This document shows, in pieces, positions 25,261 through 33,472 of a DNA stretch of 64,000 bases. Every line of letters starts with the position of its first letter. Position 1 is the first letter of the stretch. Under the pieces are notes generated by a model. The model saw only the letters and a list, made by a program, of their open reading frames with translations. It was not told where the DNA came from and searched no databases. The stretch comes from JANNSX01 sp046348995 (lineage in GTDB: Bacteria; Pseudomonadota; Alphaproteobacteria; Rhizobiales; Hyphomicrobiaceae), in contig JAXMDB010000006.1 of assembly GCA_046348995.1 (NCBI GenBank), positions 248,001 through 312,000 on the forward strand. The letters are read 5' to 3'. Position numbers and translations under genes: made by a program.

Positions 25261-25710
25261 CTACGGCGCGGCCTTCGCCCGCATCTCGACGAGCTCGATG
25301 ATGATGCCGTCCGGATCGCGCAGATAGGCGGCCTTGAGACCCTTTCCGGGCCCGTTGTCGACGTGCGTGATCTGCCCCTGCGGACGAGCCCCCGCCGCCA
25401 TCAGCCGCACCCAGTCGGCCACGATATCGTCGGTCTCGAAGCAGATATGCCCAGCGCAGGGCGTCGACGGCTCGAACCGGTGCTCGGGCGCGGCGCCGCC
25501 CGTGTATTCGATCAGCTCCATGTGCGTGCCGTGGCCGTAGATGTGGGCGACGCGCAGCTCGGCGCCGGCAACCCCGGTCACGCCCTCCTGCCACTTACCC
25601 TGCCGCGCCGAGGGTTCCGCTGGTCCAAATCCCACCGCGCCGACCCAGAACGCCAACGCCCGGTCGAGGTCGCGTACAGTAAAGCTCGTATGGTTGAAGC
25701 CGGTGATCAT
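25261..25710 (-). CDS. VOC family (glyoxalase/bleomycin resistance/dioxygenase) protein
   Basis: The 149-residue protein has two beta-alpha-beta-beta-beta modules: FNHTSFTVRDLDRALAFWV with the first metal His, and HICFETDDIVADWVRL in the second half, ending LRDPDGIIIELVEM with the terminal metal Glu. HMELIEYT supplies another ligand. It is likely a metal-dependent isomerase, dioxygenase or lyase on a small molecule. It is co-oriented with the SRPBCC and GST genes. Confidence 0.85.
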   Translation of the reverse strand: MITGFNHTSFTVRDLDRALAFWVGAVGFGPAEPSARQGKWQEGVTGVAGAELRVAHIYGHGTHMELIEYTGGAAPEHRFEPSTPCAGHICFETDDIVADWVRLMAAGARPQGQITHVDNGPGKGLKAAYLRDPDGIIIELVEMRAKAAP

Positions 25711-25777
25711 GGCCGCCTCCGCGCTTGGGCCATGGGATCATGACGGCGGGCGCTCCGCAGCGCAACCCGGAACGACG

Positions 25778-25801
25778 AACGGCGGCCGTGACGCCGCCGT
25801 T
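25778..25801. terminator. Strong hairpin between the RTX gene and the VOC gene
   Basis: AACGGCGGC at 25778-25786 pairs perfectly with GCCGCCGTT at 25793-25801. It lies 30 bases beyond the stop of the RTX gene on the minus strand and is a plausible end for that transcript. Confidence 0.6.
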
Positions 25802-25830
25802 TGCCGAACCCCGTACCTCGATTTGCGGGG

Positions 25831-28137
25831 CTAGAGAATGAAGTCGCCCGCCGACAGCACCTTGAGCCCCGTCAGCTCGATCTGGAAGTCGGCCTTCTTA
25901 TCGCCGTTGATGTCACCCTCGATGATCGTCTTGTCGTTGGCGGTGCCGGTCGGGTTCAGCTGGAACCAATGCAGCTGGCCCTTGACGCCGGTGAAGGCGT
26001 CATCCTTGGCGGCGAGGAAGATGAACTTGCCGTTGCCCGCCGCCGAGCCGTTGGCATCGATCGTCGAGAGGTCGATGTCGTCGGTCAGATGCTTGAAGTC
26101 GGTGATCTTGTCGCGGGTGTTGGCGGTCTTGCCGGTCTCCGTGACGGAGTTGAAATCGAAGATGTCGCGCACCGATGCGCCCGCTCCACCGGTCAGCGTG
26201 TCCTTACCGGCGGCGCCGGTCAGGCGGTTGATACCTGAATTACCGACCAGGATATTGACGGCGGAGTTTCCCGTGCCGTTGAGCGCTGCGGTTCCGATCA
26301 GCGTCAAGTTCTCGAAGCCGGTGGCGAGGGTCTTGGTGACGGATGAGACGACTCCGTCGATACCGCCTTGCTCGAAGAGCTGATCGCTCGCCGAGTTGAT
26401 CACATAGATGTCGTTGCCAAGACCGCCGAACAGCCGGTCGATACCGAGGCCGCCATCCAGAAAATCATTGCCTTCCTTGCCAACAAGCTCATTGGCAAAA
26501 TCGTCGCCGATCAGGCTATCGCTGAACATGGTACCGTGCACGTCGTCGATGCCGACGAGCGTGTCGGTATCGCCAAACATGTCGGTCGCGAGGCCGGCGC
26601 TCAAATCAACGCTGACGCCGTCAAGTGTTGCACCGCTGAGCACCTGCTGAAAGAGCGAGACGGCAAAAACCTCGTTGTCATAGTTGACGATGTCTCGTCC
26701 TGCGCCGCCCGTGAAGGTATCGGCACCACCCATGCCGGTGAACATGGCGATGTCGCCGGCGCCAATCGTGACGCCGTCGGCATTGAACGTATCGGCGTTC
26801 ATCGTGCCCCAGATCTGCTCGATATCCTCGAACGCATCCGTTCCGATGCCGTCGGCGAGGTCGTCTCCGGCGACCGTTCCATCGCCTCCGCCGAGGAGAT
26901 CGACGGTGATGCCGCCGAGGTAGCTGTCGGCCGCTTCGCCGAACTCGGCGGGTCCGCCTGTTTCAGGAGGCAGGCCGATATGGAGGTAGACGATCACGTC
27001 ATCCGTACCGTCGCCGGCATTGCCGAAGTTGTCGCCGGCGTTGAGGCCGCCGAAGATGTCGTCGTTGCCCGTGCCGCCGAAAATGATGTCGTCACCCTCG
27101 CCGCCATTGATGTCGTCGCTGCCGTCGCCGCCGTCGAGGAAATCATGCCCACCCTGCCCGTGCAGCTGATCGTTGCCGGCGCGCCCGAAGATTGCGCTTC
27201 CGAATGTTGCATTGGCTGTCAGAACGTCGTCGAAGTTGGAGCCTCCGAGACCACCGATCCTGCTGGCATCCCAATTGTCGGAGCCATCTGGCCCGGACGA
27301 GGAGCTGTCGGCGAGACTCGCCGTCACATTTCCAGTGGCATTGGCGTAGTCGGCTTGTCCGCCGCCGTCGCTGTTCGGTCCGAATTCGTATCTGTCGGTG
27401 CCGGCACCGCCCTCGAAAGTGCTGTAGCCGCCGTCGATGTTGTCGAATTTTGTGATGGTGTTGTCGCCCTGAACCATCACTGGATAGAGCGTCTCGTCGT
27501 TGCCTTGGATGCCGCCGTCGGGATCGGGCAGGCTACGCGACAGGAGCGCATATTCGAAGGCAGACGCTTTGCGTTCCGCTCCGGTGTAGTCGGCAGGGGT
27601 AGCGGTCGGCACATCCGCGCCGGTTTCATCTTGCAGCGTGATTCTCGAGATCATTCCCAATTGACTCAGGGTCAGATCGGTCAGGTCCGTGCCGTCGACG
27701 GCAAAGAACCCGACGACGGTGCCATTGACGTCCATCAGCTCGAGGGACATCGACAGCCCATCGGGCGCGAAGGTGGCATCACCCACATGGTCGAAGCCGG
27801 CTGCGGTCAGCTCGGCATCCCAGGCATTGAACGTATCGGCCATCATCCCGAGACCGGAGCCGAGAAAGCTCGAGATCGATCCCGCAAGCGTCGTCTGGTC
27901 AGCCGCAGCGACCGAGATCGACTGGCGGACATTGCCGGCGCCCGCGAAGGCCGGATCGACCAGCTCGAAGCTCGTGATCGTCCCCGAAAAGGTCCCCGTC
28001 GCCTCGTCGAACGACAGCCCTGTACCAACGATATGGATCTCGTAGTCCGCCGGCATGTCGGCCCCGGCAGCGAACTTGAGCCGCGTGCCGTCAGTCGGTT
28101 CAAGCAATCCCGCGAATGCATTGAATTCCCATGCCAT
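25831..28137 (-). CDS. RTX calcium-binding secreted protein, 768 residues
   Basis: There is no N-terminal signal peptide. Residues 1-290 (MAWEFNAFAGLLEPTDG onward) form a region I cannot assign. Glycine/aspartate nonapeptide repeats (GGxGxDxUx type) follow at about 316-365 (GNDQLHGQGGHDFLDGGDGS), 468-485, 552-577 and 636-655. The last 110 residues (FDFNSVTETGKTANTRDKIT, then INGDKKADFQIEL) match the serralysin-type C-terminal domain and end SAGDFIL. Such proteins leave the cell through a type I system read from the C-terminus and fold when RTX repeats bind calcium. No type I secretion genes are in the window. Enzyme activity, if any, would lie in the unknown N-terminal part. Confidence 0.85.
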   Translation of the reverse strand: MAWEFNAFAGLLEPTDGTRLKFAAGADMPADYEIHIVGTGLSFDEATGTFSGTITSFELVDPAFAGAGNVRQSISVAAADQTTLAGSISSFLGSGLGMMADTFNAWDAELTAAGFDHVGDATFAPDGLSMSLELMDVNGTVVGFFAVDGTDLTDLTLSQLGMISRITLQDETGADVPTATPADYTGAERKASAFEYALLSRSLPDPDGGIQGNDETLYPVMVQGDNTITKFDNIDGGYSTFEGGAGTDRYEFGPNSDGGGQADYANATGNVTASLADSSSSGPDGSDNWDASRIGGLGGSNFDDVLTANATFGSAIFGRAGNDQLHGQGGHDFLDGGDGSDDINGGEGDDIIFGGTGNDDIFGGLNAGDNFGNAGDGTDDVIVYLHIGLPPETGGPAEFGEAADSYLGGITVDLLGGGDGTVAGDDLADGIGTDAFEDIEQIWGTMNADTFNADGVTIGAGDIAMFTGMGGADTFTGGAGRDIVNYDNEVFAVSLFQQVLSGATLDGVSVDLSAGLATDMFGDTDTLVGIDDVHGTMFSDSLIGDDFANELVGKEGNDFLDGGLGIDRLFGGLGNDIYVINSASDQLFEQGGIDGVVSSVTKTLATGFENLTLIGTAALNGTGNSAVNILVGNSGINRLTGAAGKDTLTGGAGASVRDIFDFNSVTETGKTANTRDKITDFKHLTDDIDLSTIDANGSAAGNGKFIFLAAKDDAFTGVKGQLHWFQLNPTGTANDKTIIEGDINGDKKADFQIELTGLKVLSAGDFIL

Positions 28138-28403
28138 CGTCTGTCCCCTCCCGGTTCAGGCACGCAGCCGCGCACCTTCGCGCCAGAACGGCTCCGGCAC
28201 GTGGCTTCCTTGCGATGAGGCTGGACTGATGGTGACGATGGCGGCCCTGCGATCGGGGCCTATCCCGCAACGGGCCCTGTGTCCGCGCTACTTTGTTCCG
28301 CTCGTCCTCGTTCGACGCCCGACACCCCAGCAAATTGCTAAGGGCGCGCTGAAGGTCTGTCCACGCGACGATCGAAGTTAGTCACAGCAAATTTGACAAT
28401 TTG

Positions 28404-29243
28404 TCAGGTGGCCGGCCGGAGCCCCAGCAGCTGGCGCGCCTCGGCGGGCGTCGCCGGGCGGCGGCCGTACTCCGCCGTCATCGCGGCGAGCCGCGCGACC
28501 AGCGCCGCATTCGACGGCGCGAGGGTGGTGCGATCCATCCGTACATTGTCCTCGAGACCCGTGCGGCAATGCCCACCCATCTCGAGCGACCAGCGATTGA
28601 CCTCGAGCTGGTTGCGGCCGATGCCCGCCGCGGTCCATGTCGCCTTCGGCATCAGACGCTTCAATTCCGATACTTGGAAGTCCAGCGCCTGCCGGATCGC
28701 CGGCATCGCGTTCTTGACGCCGAGCACGAACTGCACGTGCAGCGGCGCCTTGAGCAACCCCTCCTCCGCAAGACTGATCGCCTGGTAGAGCATCGACAAA
28801 TCGAACACCTCGATCTCGGGCTTGATGTCGAGCTCGAGCATCTTGGAGGCGAGGGCGCGAATGAGGTCGGGCGTGTTCTCGTAGATGATGGTCGGGAAGT
28901 TGACCGTGCCCGTCGTCAACGATCCCATGTCGGGCCGATGGATCAGCATGCCGCCGCGTTCGGCCGCGCCCTTGCCCGAGCGTCCCCCCGTCGAGAACTG
29001 CGTGATCATGCCGGGGCAGTGCTTGCGGATCCCCTCCTGCAGGCGGCGAAAGCGCTCGGGATCGGAGTTCGGCGTCTCGTCGTCATTGCGGACATGCAGA
29101 TGCGCGAGCGTGGCGCCCGCCTCGAACGCCTGGTGCGTCGACTCGATCTGCTCGTCGACCGTGACGGGGACCGCCGGGTTGTCCTTCTTCTTCGGCAGCG
29201 AGCCGGTGATGGCGACGGTGATGATGCAGGGGGCGAGCGACAT
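28404..29243 (-). CDS. Second BKACE-family beta-keto acid cleavage enzyme
   Basis: The 279-residue TIM-barrel protein has CIITVAITGSLPKKKDNPAV at the start, the metal motif AHLHVRNDD at residues 47-55, ITQFSTGGRSG, and PEIEVFDLSMLY. These are BKACE (DUF849) signatures. It is clearly a paralogue of the gene at 3117 but differs in the substrate region (HVRND and FSTGGR against HVRDP and LTSGMG), so another beta-keto acid is likely. It stands alone, between the RTX gene and tRNA-Tyr. Confidence 0.85.
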   Translation of the reverse strand: MSLAPCIITVAITGSLPKKKDNPAVPVTVDEQIESTHQAFEAGATLAHLHVRNDDETPNSDPERFRRLQEGIRKHCPGMITQFSTGGRSGKGAAERGGMLIHRPDMGSLTTGTVNFPTIIYENTPDLIRALASKMLELDIKPEIEVFDLSMLYQAISLAEEGLLKAPLHVQFVLGVKNAMPAIRQALDFQVSELKRLMPKATWTAAGIGRNQLEVNRWSLEMGGHCRTGLEDNVRMDRTTLAPSNAALVARLAAMTAEYGRRPATPAEARQLLGLRPAT

Positions 29244-29364
29244 GGGGCCTCCGGAGACTTTGATCGTTTGTCTCGACGGTTCTAGGCAGTGTCCGGCCAG
29301 GCCTCAATGCGGGACGCCGCACGGCAGCCTTGCTCGCGGCCGACAGTCGAAAGCTGAAAAGAAT

Positions 29365-29449
29365 TGGTGGAGAGGGCTGGATTCGAACCAGCGTAGGCGA
29401 AGCCAGCGGATTTACAGTCCGCCCCCTTTAGCCACTCGGGCACCTCTCC
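29365..29449 (-). tRNA. tRNA-Tyr (GUA)
   Basis: Read on the minus strand, GGAGAGG opens the acceptor stem and pairs with CCTCTCC, followed by ACCA with the CCA encoded. The anticodon loop in GGACTGTAAATCC gives anticodon GUA. The long variable arm (GGCTTCGCC region) and the GGTTCGAATCC T-arm are those of a class II tyrosine tRNA. Confidence 0.95.
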
Positions 29450-29597
29450 ATACCGCGCGAGCGGCGACGCTTGGTTATGGGAATTGGGCTCGCAGGTGTC
29501 AACCCTCGCCGAAGTATCATCCTTTTCGGGGTCAGGGCGACGTGCCGAAGCCCGGCTGCCGTGGTACAGAGCCCGGTCACATCAAGGAGCCTGCCCC

Positions 29598-30770
29598 GTG
29601 AGCCGCCCCCCGCGACCGCCGAAAGATCGCCCTCCGTTCAAAAAGGGACCGCGTCCCGAGCGCGGGTTTCGTGGCCGCTCCGTGTCCGGCGAGGATCGCC
29701 GTGAGCCCCGTCGCGAGGCGGACGCCGGCGAGGGCGACCGCCCGCAGCGGCCATGGAAAATGCGCAACCGGCCTGACCGGCCCGATGGCGGGGCCGAGCG
29801 GCCATTTCGTCCTCGCGGAAATCGCCCCGATCGCCCGAGGGAGGACCGCCCCGATCATCCGAAGGGCGAGCGGCCGGATCGGCCGGCCGGAGAGCGTCCG
29901 GATCGCCCCCGGTTCGGGCGCCCCGAGCGCCGCTTTCCCCGCCCGGACCGTCCCCGCGACGAGCGCGCCGAGCACGGCGGCGACGAGCCTCGCTCCGAGC
30001 GGCGTCCGCCCTGGCTGCGCAAGCCCGACCCCGAGGACGAGGATCGCATTCTCATCTGGGGCATTCACGCGGTCGAGGCGGCGTTGCGCAATCCGAAACG
30101 CGAGGTGCGCCGGCTGCTGCTCACGGAGAATGCGGCGCATCGCTTGATGGATGCTCTGCAGACGCGGTCGGTCACCCCCGAGCCTGTCGCGCCACGCGAT
30201 CTCGATCGCGAGCTCGGCAACGATACCGTTCACCAAGGCGCGCTGCTCGAGACGGGGCCGCTGCCGGAGCCGGCTCTCGACGAGGTGCTGGCGGCGTCTC
30301 CGTCGCCTTTGATCCTGGTGCTCGACCAGGTGACGGACCCCCACAATGTCGGTGCTATCCTGCGCTCGGCGGCCGCCTTCGGTGTCGCGGCCGTCGTCAT
30401 GACCCGCCGGCACAGCCCGCCTTCTTCGGGCACGCTCGCCAAGAGCGCGTCGGGCGCGCTCGAGCTCGTGCCGCTCCTGAAGGTTGCCAACCTCGCGCGC
30501 ACGCTGGCCGAGCTCGGCGAGCATTACGTCACGCGGCTCGGTCTCGATGGCGAGGCCGAGCTGACGCTCGAGCAGGAGGTCAGCACGCTGTCACCAGGCC
30601 CGATCGCGCTCGTCCTCGGCGCAGAGGAGCGCGGTCTCAGGCGGTTGACGAAGGATCTTTGCGACCGGGTCGTCCGCTTGACGACGCCAGGCCCCCTCAA
30701 GAGCCTCAACGTCTCGAACGCGGCCGCGATCGCCATGCATCATGTGACGATCGCACGGGGACGCATGTAA
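29598..30770 (+). CDS. rlmB: 23S rRNA (guanosine-2'-O)-methyltransferase RlmB, with long basic N-terminal extension
   Basis: The 390-residue SPOUT enzyme methylates the 2'-O of a guanosine in the peptidyl-transferase region of 23S rRNA. A substrate-binding domain spans about 150-225 (ILIWGIHAVEAALRNPKREV) and the knotted catalytic domain about 235-388, with LVLDQVTDPHNVGAILRSAA, LVLGAEERGLRRL and LNVSNAAAIAMH. The first ~145 residues are low-complexity, rich in Arg, Pro and Asp with DRP-type repeats, and likely disordered and RNA-binding. The GTG start at 29598 has AAGGAG nine bases upstream. A longer frame to 29484 would run almost to tRNA-Tyr and is unlikely. Confidence 0.9.
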   Translation: MSRPPRPPKDRPPFKKGPRPERGFRGRSVSGEDRREPRREADAGEGDRPQRPWKMRNRPDRPDGGAERPFRPRGNRPDRPREDRPDHPKGERPDRPAGERPDRPRFGRPERRFPRPDRPRDERAEHGGDEPRSERRPPWLRKPDPEDEDRILIWGIHAVEAALRNPKREVRRLLLTENAAHRLMDALQTRSVTPEPVAPRDLDRELGNDTVHQGALLETGPLPEPALDEVLAASPSPLILVLDQVTDPHNVGAILRSAAAFGVAAVVMTRRHSPPSSGTLAKSASGALELVPLLKVANLARTLAELGEHYVTRLGLDGEAELTLEQEVSTLSPGPIALVLGAEERGLRRLTKDLCDRVVRLTTPGPLKSLNVSNAAAIAMHHVTIARGRM

Positions 30771-30775
30771 CGCGA

Positions 30776-30812
30776 GACCGGCGCCGCACGGGGGGATCGT
30801 GCAACGCCGGTC
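30776..30812. terminator. Compound hairpin downstream of rlmB
   Basis: GACCGGCG at 30776-30783 pairs with CGCCGGTC at 30805-30812, and inside it GCACG at 30786-30790 pairs with CGTGC at 30798-30802. It lies between the rlmB stop and the convergent small secreted-protein gene. There is no T run. Confidence 0.45.
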
Positions 30813-30834
30813 GCGGCTTCAGAGCGAGAGCAGA

Positions 30835-31170
30835 CTATTCGCAGATGAGCGGGCGCGAGCAGGATACTTCCTTCTCGCAGACCTCATTGCCCCACTGGTT
30901 CTCCCAGCAGTTCCAGTGGCTGCGGCACTGTTTGGGCCCGCGGTAGCACTCCTCCCCTCCGTAGTCGTAATACTGAGGCCGGGTGGCGTTGTAGAGGAGC
31001 GTGCCGGCGACCAGACCTGTCACCAGACCGATGCCGAGGTTACGCCCGGAATGGCCGTGATGGTGATCGCCACGGTAAAAACGACGCCCGCCGGCGTCGG
31101 CGCTGGTCACGGCGGTCGCTGCGAGAGTGGCGGTAAGGGCTGCGACGCCCAGAGCTTTCGAAAAGCGCAT
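30835..31170 (-). CDS. Small secreted Cys/Tyr/His-containing protein, unknown function
   Basis: The 111-residue protein has a clear Sec signal peptide (MRFSKALGVAALTATLAATA, cleavage near ADAGG at residue 26). A His/Gly patch (RGDHHHGHSGR), a short hydrophobic glycine-containing stretch (LGIGLVTGLVAGTLLY) that may be a membrane hairpin, and a C-terminal part with five cysteines (ECYRGPKQCRSHWNCW, then CEKEVSCSRPLICE) follow. Small proteins of this plan are widespread in Hyphomicrobiales without known function. Cysteines in an exported domain suggest disulfides. Confidence 0.75.
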   Translation of the reverse strand: MRFSKALGVAALTATLAATAVTSADAGGRRFYRGDHHHGHSGRNLGIGLVTGLVAGTLLYNATRPQYYDYGGEECYRGPKQCRSHWNCWENQWGNEVCEKEVSCSRPLICE

Positions 31171-31395
31171 GTTGCTTCCCCGTGCATACGGCGCCGAAGG
31201 CGTTGCCCTGACGGCAACACGTCCAGCGGCGATATCCGGCTGACCCGGACGATCATCGGCAAAGAGTGCCGATCGACTGGGGCGAAGCTATGTCGGGCGA
31301 GCTGAATGCACGATGAACGGCACGGAGCCGCATGAGAAACGGGAGGGCCGCGAGGCCGCTCCCGCCGGATGTCGCATGTCGACGGCCTGAAAAGC

Positions 31396-31683
31396 TCAGT
31401 AGCTGCCGCCGCTGCTGCCGCCGTTGTAGCTGTCGCAGTAGCCTTGGCGCCTGTGGCCCCACTTCACGCAATATTTGTTGCCGTAGCTGTCGTAGCCCCA
31501 ACGCTTGCAGTAGTGGACGTAGTACTTGCCGTACGAGCAGTAGTTGTGGACCTTGACGATGCCGGTGTCGGCGGTGGGCGTCGACATGGTTGGGATGCTG
31601 GCCGCCTGGGCACCAGCGAACGCGCCTGCCGCGAGGACGCCTGCGACCGCGAGCACGGTGCGCAACGAACGAGCCGTCAACAT
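31396..31683 (-). CDS. Small secreted Tyr/Cys-rich protein, unknown function
   Basis: The 95-residue protein starts at the ATG at 31683, which has AAGAGGAG nine bases ahead; a longer frame to 31773 lacks such a site. Residues 1-28 form a Sec signal (LRTVLAVAGVLAAGAFAGAQ, cleavage after AQA). The mature 65 residues are rich in Tyr, Cys, Lys and Gly (HNYCSYGKYYVHYCKRWGYD, then YCVKWGHRRQGYC) and end in a Gly/Ser tail. Four cysteines spaced among aromatic residues suggest a small disulfide-linked exported protein. No known domain is recognised. Confidence 0.72.
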   Translation of the reverse strand: MLTARSLRTVLAVAGVLAAGAFAGAQAASIPTMSTPTADTGIVKVHNYCSYGKYYVHYCKRWGYDSYGNKYCVKWGHRRQGYCDSYNGGSSGGSY

Positions 31684-31914
31684 GGGTAGTCTCCTCTTGC
31701 CATTTCCTTGTCCCGTGCCCGTGGCGTGCCGGGTCGGTTCTGCTAATATTGACCGAAGCGGAGCAGGCCACAATGCCGCAGGTGTTTCAGGGACGCGAAA
31801 ATTTGGTAACAGGCCTAACCATTTTGCTGGAGTTGCATGTGCTGCATCTCGACCGGGACATGCCGCCGAAGCCGTGGACGCGCGGCCCCGGAGCGTGCAT
31901 ATGACGATCGCCGG

Positions 31915-31990
<76 letters not shown>

Positions 31991-32266
31991 AGACTTAGCT
32001 CGTTTCGATAAGATTTGCGATCAAGCTACAGGGGGCATTCAGAGCCACTTTCTCAGATGCTTTCATCAATACGATCAACGGATTAGTAAATTTTTTGCAG
32101 GGGACTTTGACTATCAATTTTCGGCGGCCTCGCCGACAGAGCAGCTCTTGGTTGGGATCATCTGGTTTCAGAGCAACGTTCCTCAACGGCTGCGATGCCC
32201 TGATTCAACACGCATCGCGCTTACTGCGCAGACATCAGTGCGTGCGTTCCACGGCCGCTTGGCGGA
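31991..32266. other. AT-richer spacer between tRNA-Thr and the IS element
   Basis: This 276-base stretch is visibly lower in GC than the surrounding genes and holds no supported gene. A 63-codon open frame on the minus strand (31995-32186) has no recognisable motif or ribosome site. The composition and the position next to a tRNA gene suggest the edge of acquired DNA. Confidence 0.5.
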
Positions 32267-32270
32267 CTAG
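32267..32270. repeat. CTAG target duplication, left copy
   Basis: CTAG lies directly outside the left end of the IS5-family element and is repeated at 33107-33110 outside the right end. CTAG fits the YTAR targets of this family. Confidence 0.75.
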
Positions 32271-33106
32271 GCCTTGCACTCAATTTTTCCTAGACGCGGG
32301 ACTCGAACAGTGATTCATGCTTCCAAACAGCGGAGCTTGGATCATGGGACGTTACGATCTCACGGACTTCGAGTGGAGCGCCATCGAACCTGTGTTGCCG
32401 ATGGATCGACGCGGGCCGAAGCCGCAGAACAATCGGCAGATCATGAACGGCATGTTCTACATCCTGCGAACGGGCTCGCCGTGGCGCGATCTGCCCGAGC
32501 GCTATGGTCCCTACACGACGGTCTACAATCGCTTCAATCGCTGGCGGAAAGCCGGCATCTGGGACAAGTTGATGGATGCCATCGTGAAAGCTCACGGTGG
32601 CGAAGTGCAGATGATCGACAGCTCGATCGTGCGCGTTCATCAGCACGCCTCCGGTGTCAAAAAAAGAGTGGAGTTCGTTGTGTCGGTCACAGCCGAGGCG
32701 GGCTCACGACGAAAATCCACGCGCGTGTCGACGCTCAAGGCCGCCCGGTAAAGCTCCTCATCTCGCCGGGCAACGATCATGACATCACCGCGGCCGAGGC
32801 CTTGCTCGAAGGGCTCGCGCCGCGCACCATCGTCCTTGCCGACAAGGGCTATGACGCCGACAGTGTGCGTGCCTGCATCCGAGCGCAAGGCGCCATCCCC
32901 AACATTCCGAACCGTGCCAACCGCAAACGCAAGTATCGCTGGACGAAGGCCCTCTACCGAGAGAGGAACCGCGTCGAGCGCTTCTTCAACAAGCTGAAGA
33001 ATTTCCGACGCATCGGAACCCGTTACGACAAGCTCGGAGCCAACTTCTTCGCCTTCATCCAGCTTGCATCCATCCGCATCTTCTTGCGATCAATTGAGTC
33101 CACGGC
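32271..33106 (+). mobile_element. Complete IS5-family insertion sequence (IS427-like), 836 bp
   Basis: The left end GCCTTGCACTCAATT (32271-32285) and the right end AATTGAGTCCACGGC (33092-33106) are inverted with two mismatches in 15. Both are flanked by CTAG. Inside is one transposase split over two frames with a poly-A shift site. Size, target, ends and frameshift organisation all match the IS427 group. It appears intact and potentially active. Confidence 0.85.
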
Positions 33107-33110
33107 CTAG
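32344..33110 (+). CDS. IS5-family DDE transposase, OrfA-OrfB with -1 frameshift
   Basis: OrfA (32344-32751, MGRYDLTDFEWSAIEPVLP) holds the helix-turn-helix and the first catalytic Asp (QMIDSSIVRVHQH). OrfB continues in the -1 frame with SRGGLTTKIHARVDAQG, the second Asp in IVLADKGYDAD, and the Glu in ERNRVERFFNKLK. The frames meet at seven A residues, 32659-32665, a slippery run that suits -1 ribosomal slippage or transcriptional slippage; the joined protein reads HASGVKKKSGVRCVG. All DDE residues are present. The TAG stop at 33108-33110 is supplied by the duplicated CTAG target, not by the element. Confidence 0.85.
33107..33110. repeat. CTAG target duplication, right copy
   Basis: This copy matches 32267-32270 and provides the transposase stop codon. 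Confidence 0.75.
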
Positions 33111-33472
33111 GCAACGTCAGTAGTGACGACGATGCGACATTGGCTTGAGGCGAAGCCGTAGTCGACTTGGCGGACTGCTCACTATTGCTCGGGCCAAGTG
33201 CTCCGTACCAGTGACGTCGCTCGACTGACTTCTGCAAAACCGGGGAGAAATGAGATCTGCTTGGCGGAAACGTGAATGAAGATGGGCGAATGCGGCGCAG
33301 CACCCATTGGCGCGGCGGCGGAGGCGAAAACCGTCCATTGGCCGTTCGGCAGCGCTTCATGCGTAGCCAAACACTCAGCCCTAGCCGTAGCATCGGCAAG
33401 GCGCCACTGGCCGCATTTTGCGACGGGGCGGCCTCCTGCTAGAAGACGTCGATTGAAACAGGAAGCCGTGTT
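33111..33472. other. Gene-free stretch between the IS element and the ketosynthase gene
   Basis: These 362 bases hold no supported gene. Open frames on both strands (33276-33809 plus, 33182-33661 minus) run into the ketosynthase gene in wrong frames and have no motifs. The promoter of the ketosynthase block should lie here, but I see no clear -35/-10 pair. Confidence 0.5.

Noticed and set aside
25831..28137. Tandem DNA repeats or CRISPR in the RTX region
   Set aside because: The periodicity is in the protein nonapeptides; the DNA units vary and there are no constant repeats with spacers. I saw no CRISPR array anywhere in the window.
31995..32186. 63-codon minus-strand frame after tRNA-Thr
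   Set aside because: Short, without motif or ribosome site, in AT-rich spacer.
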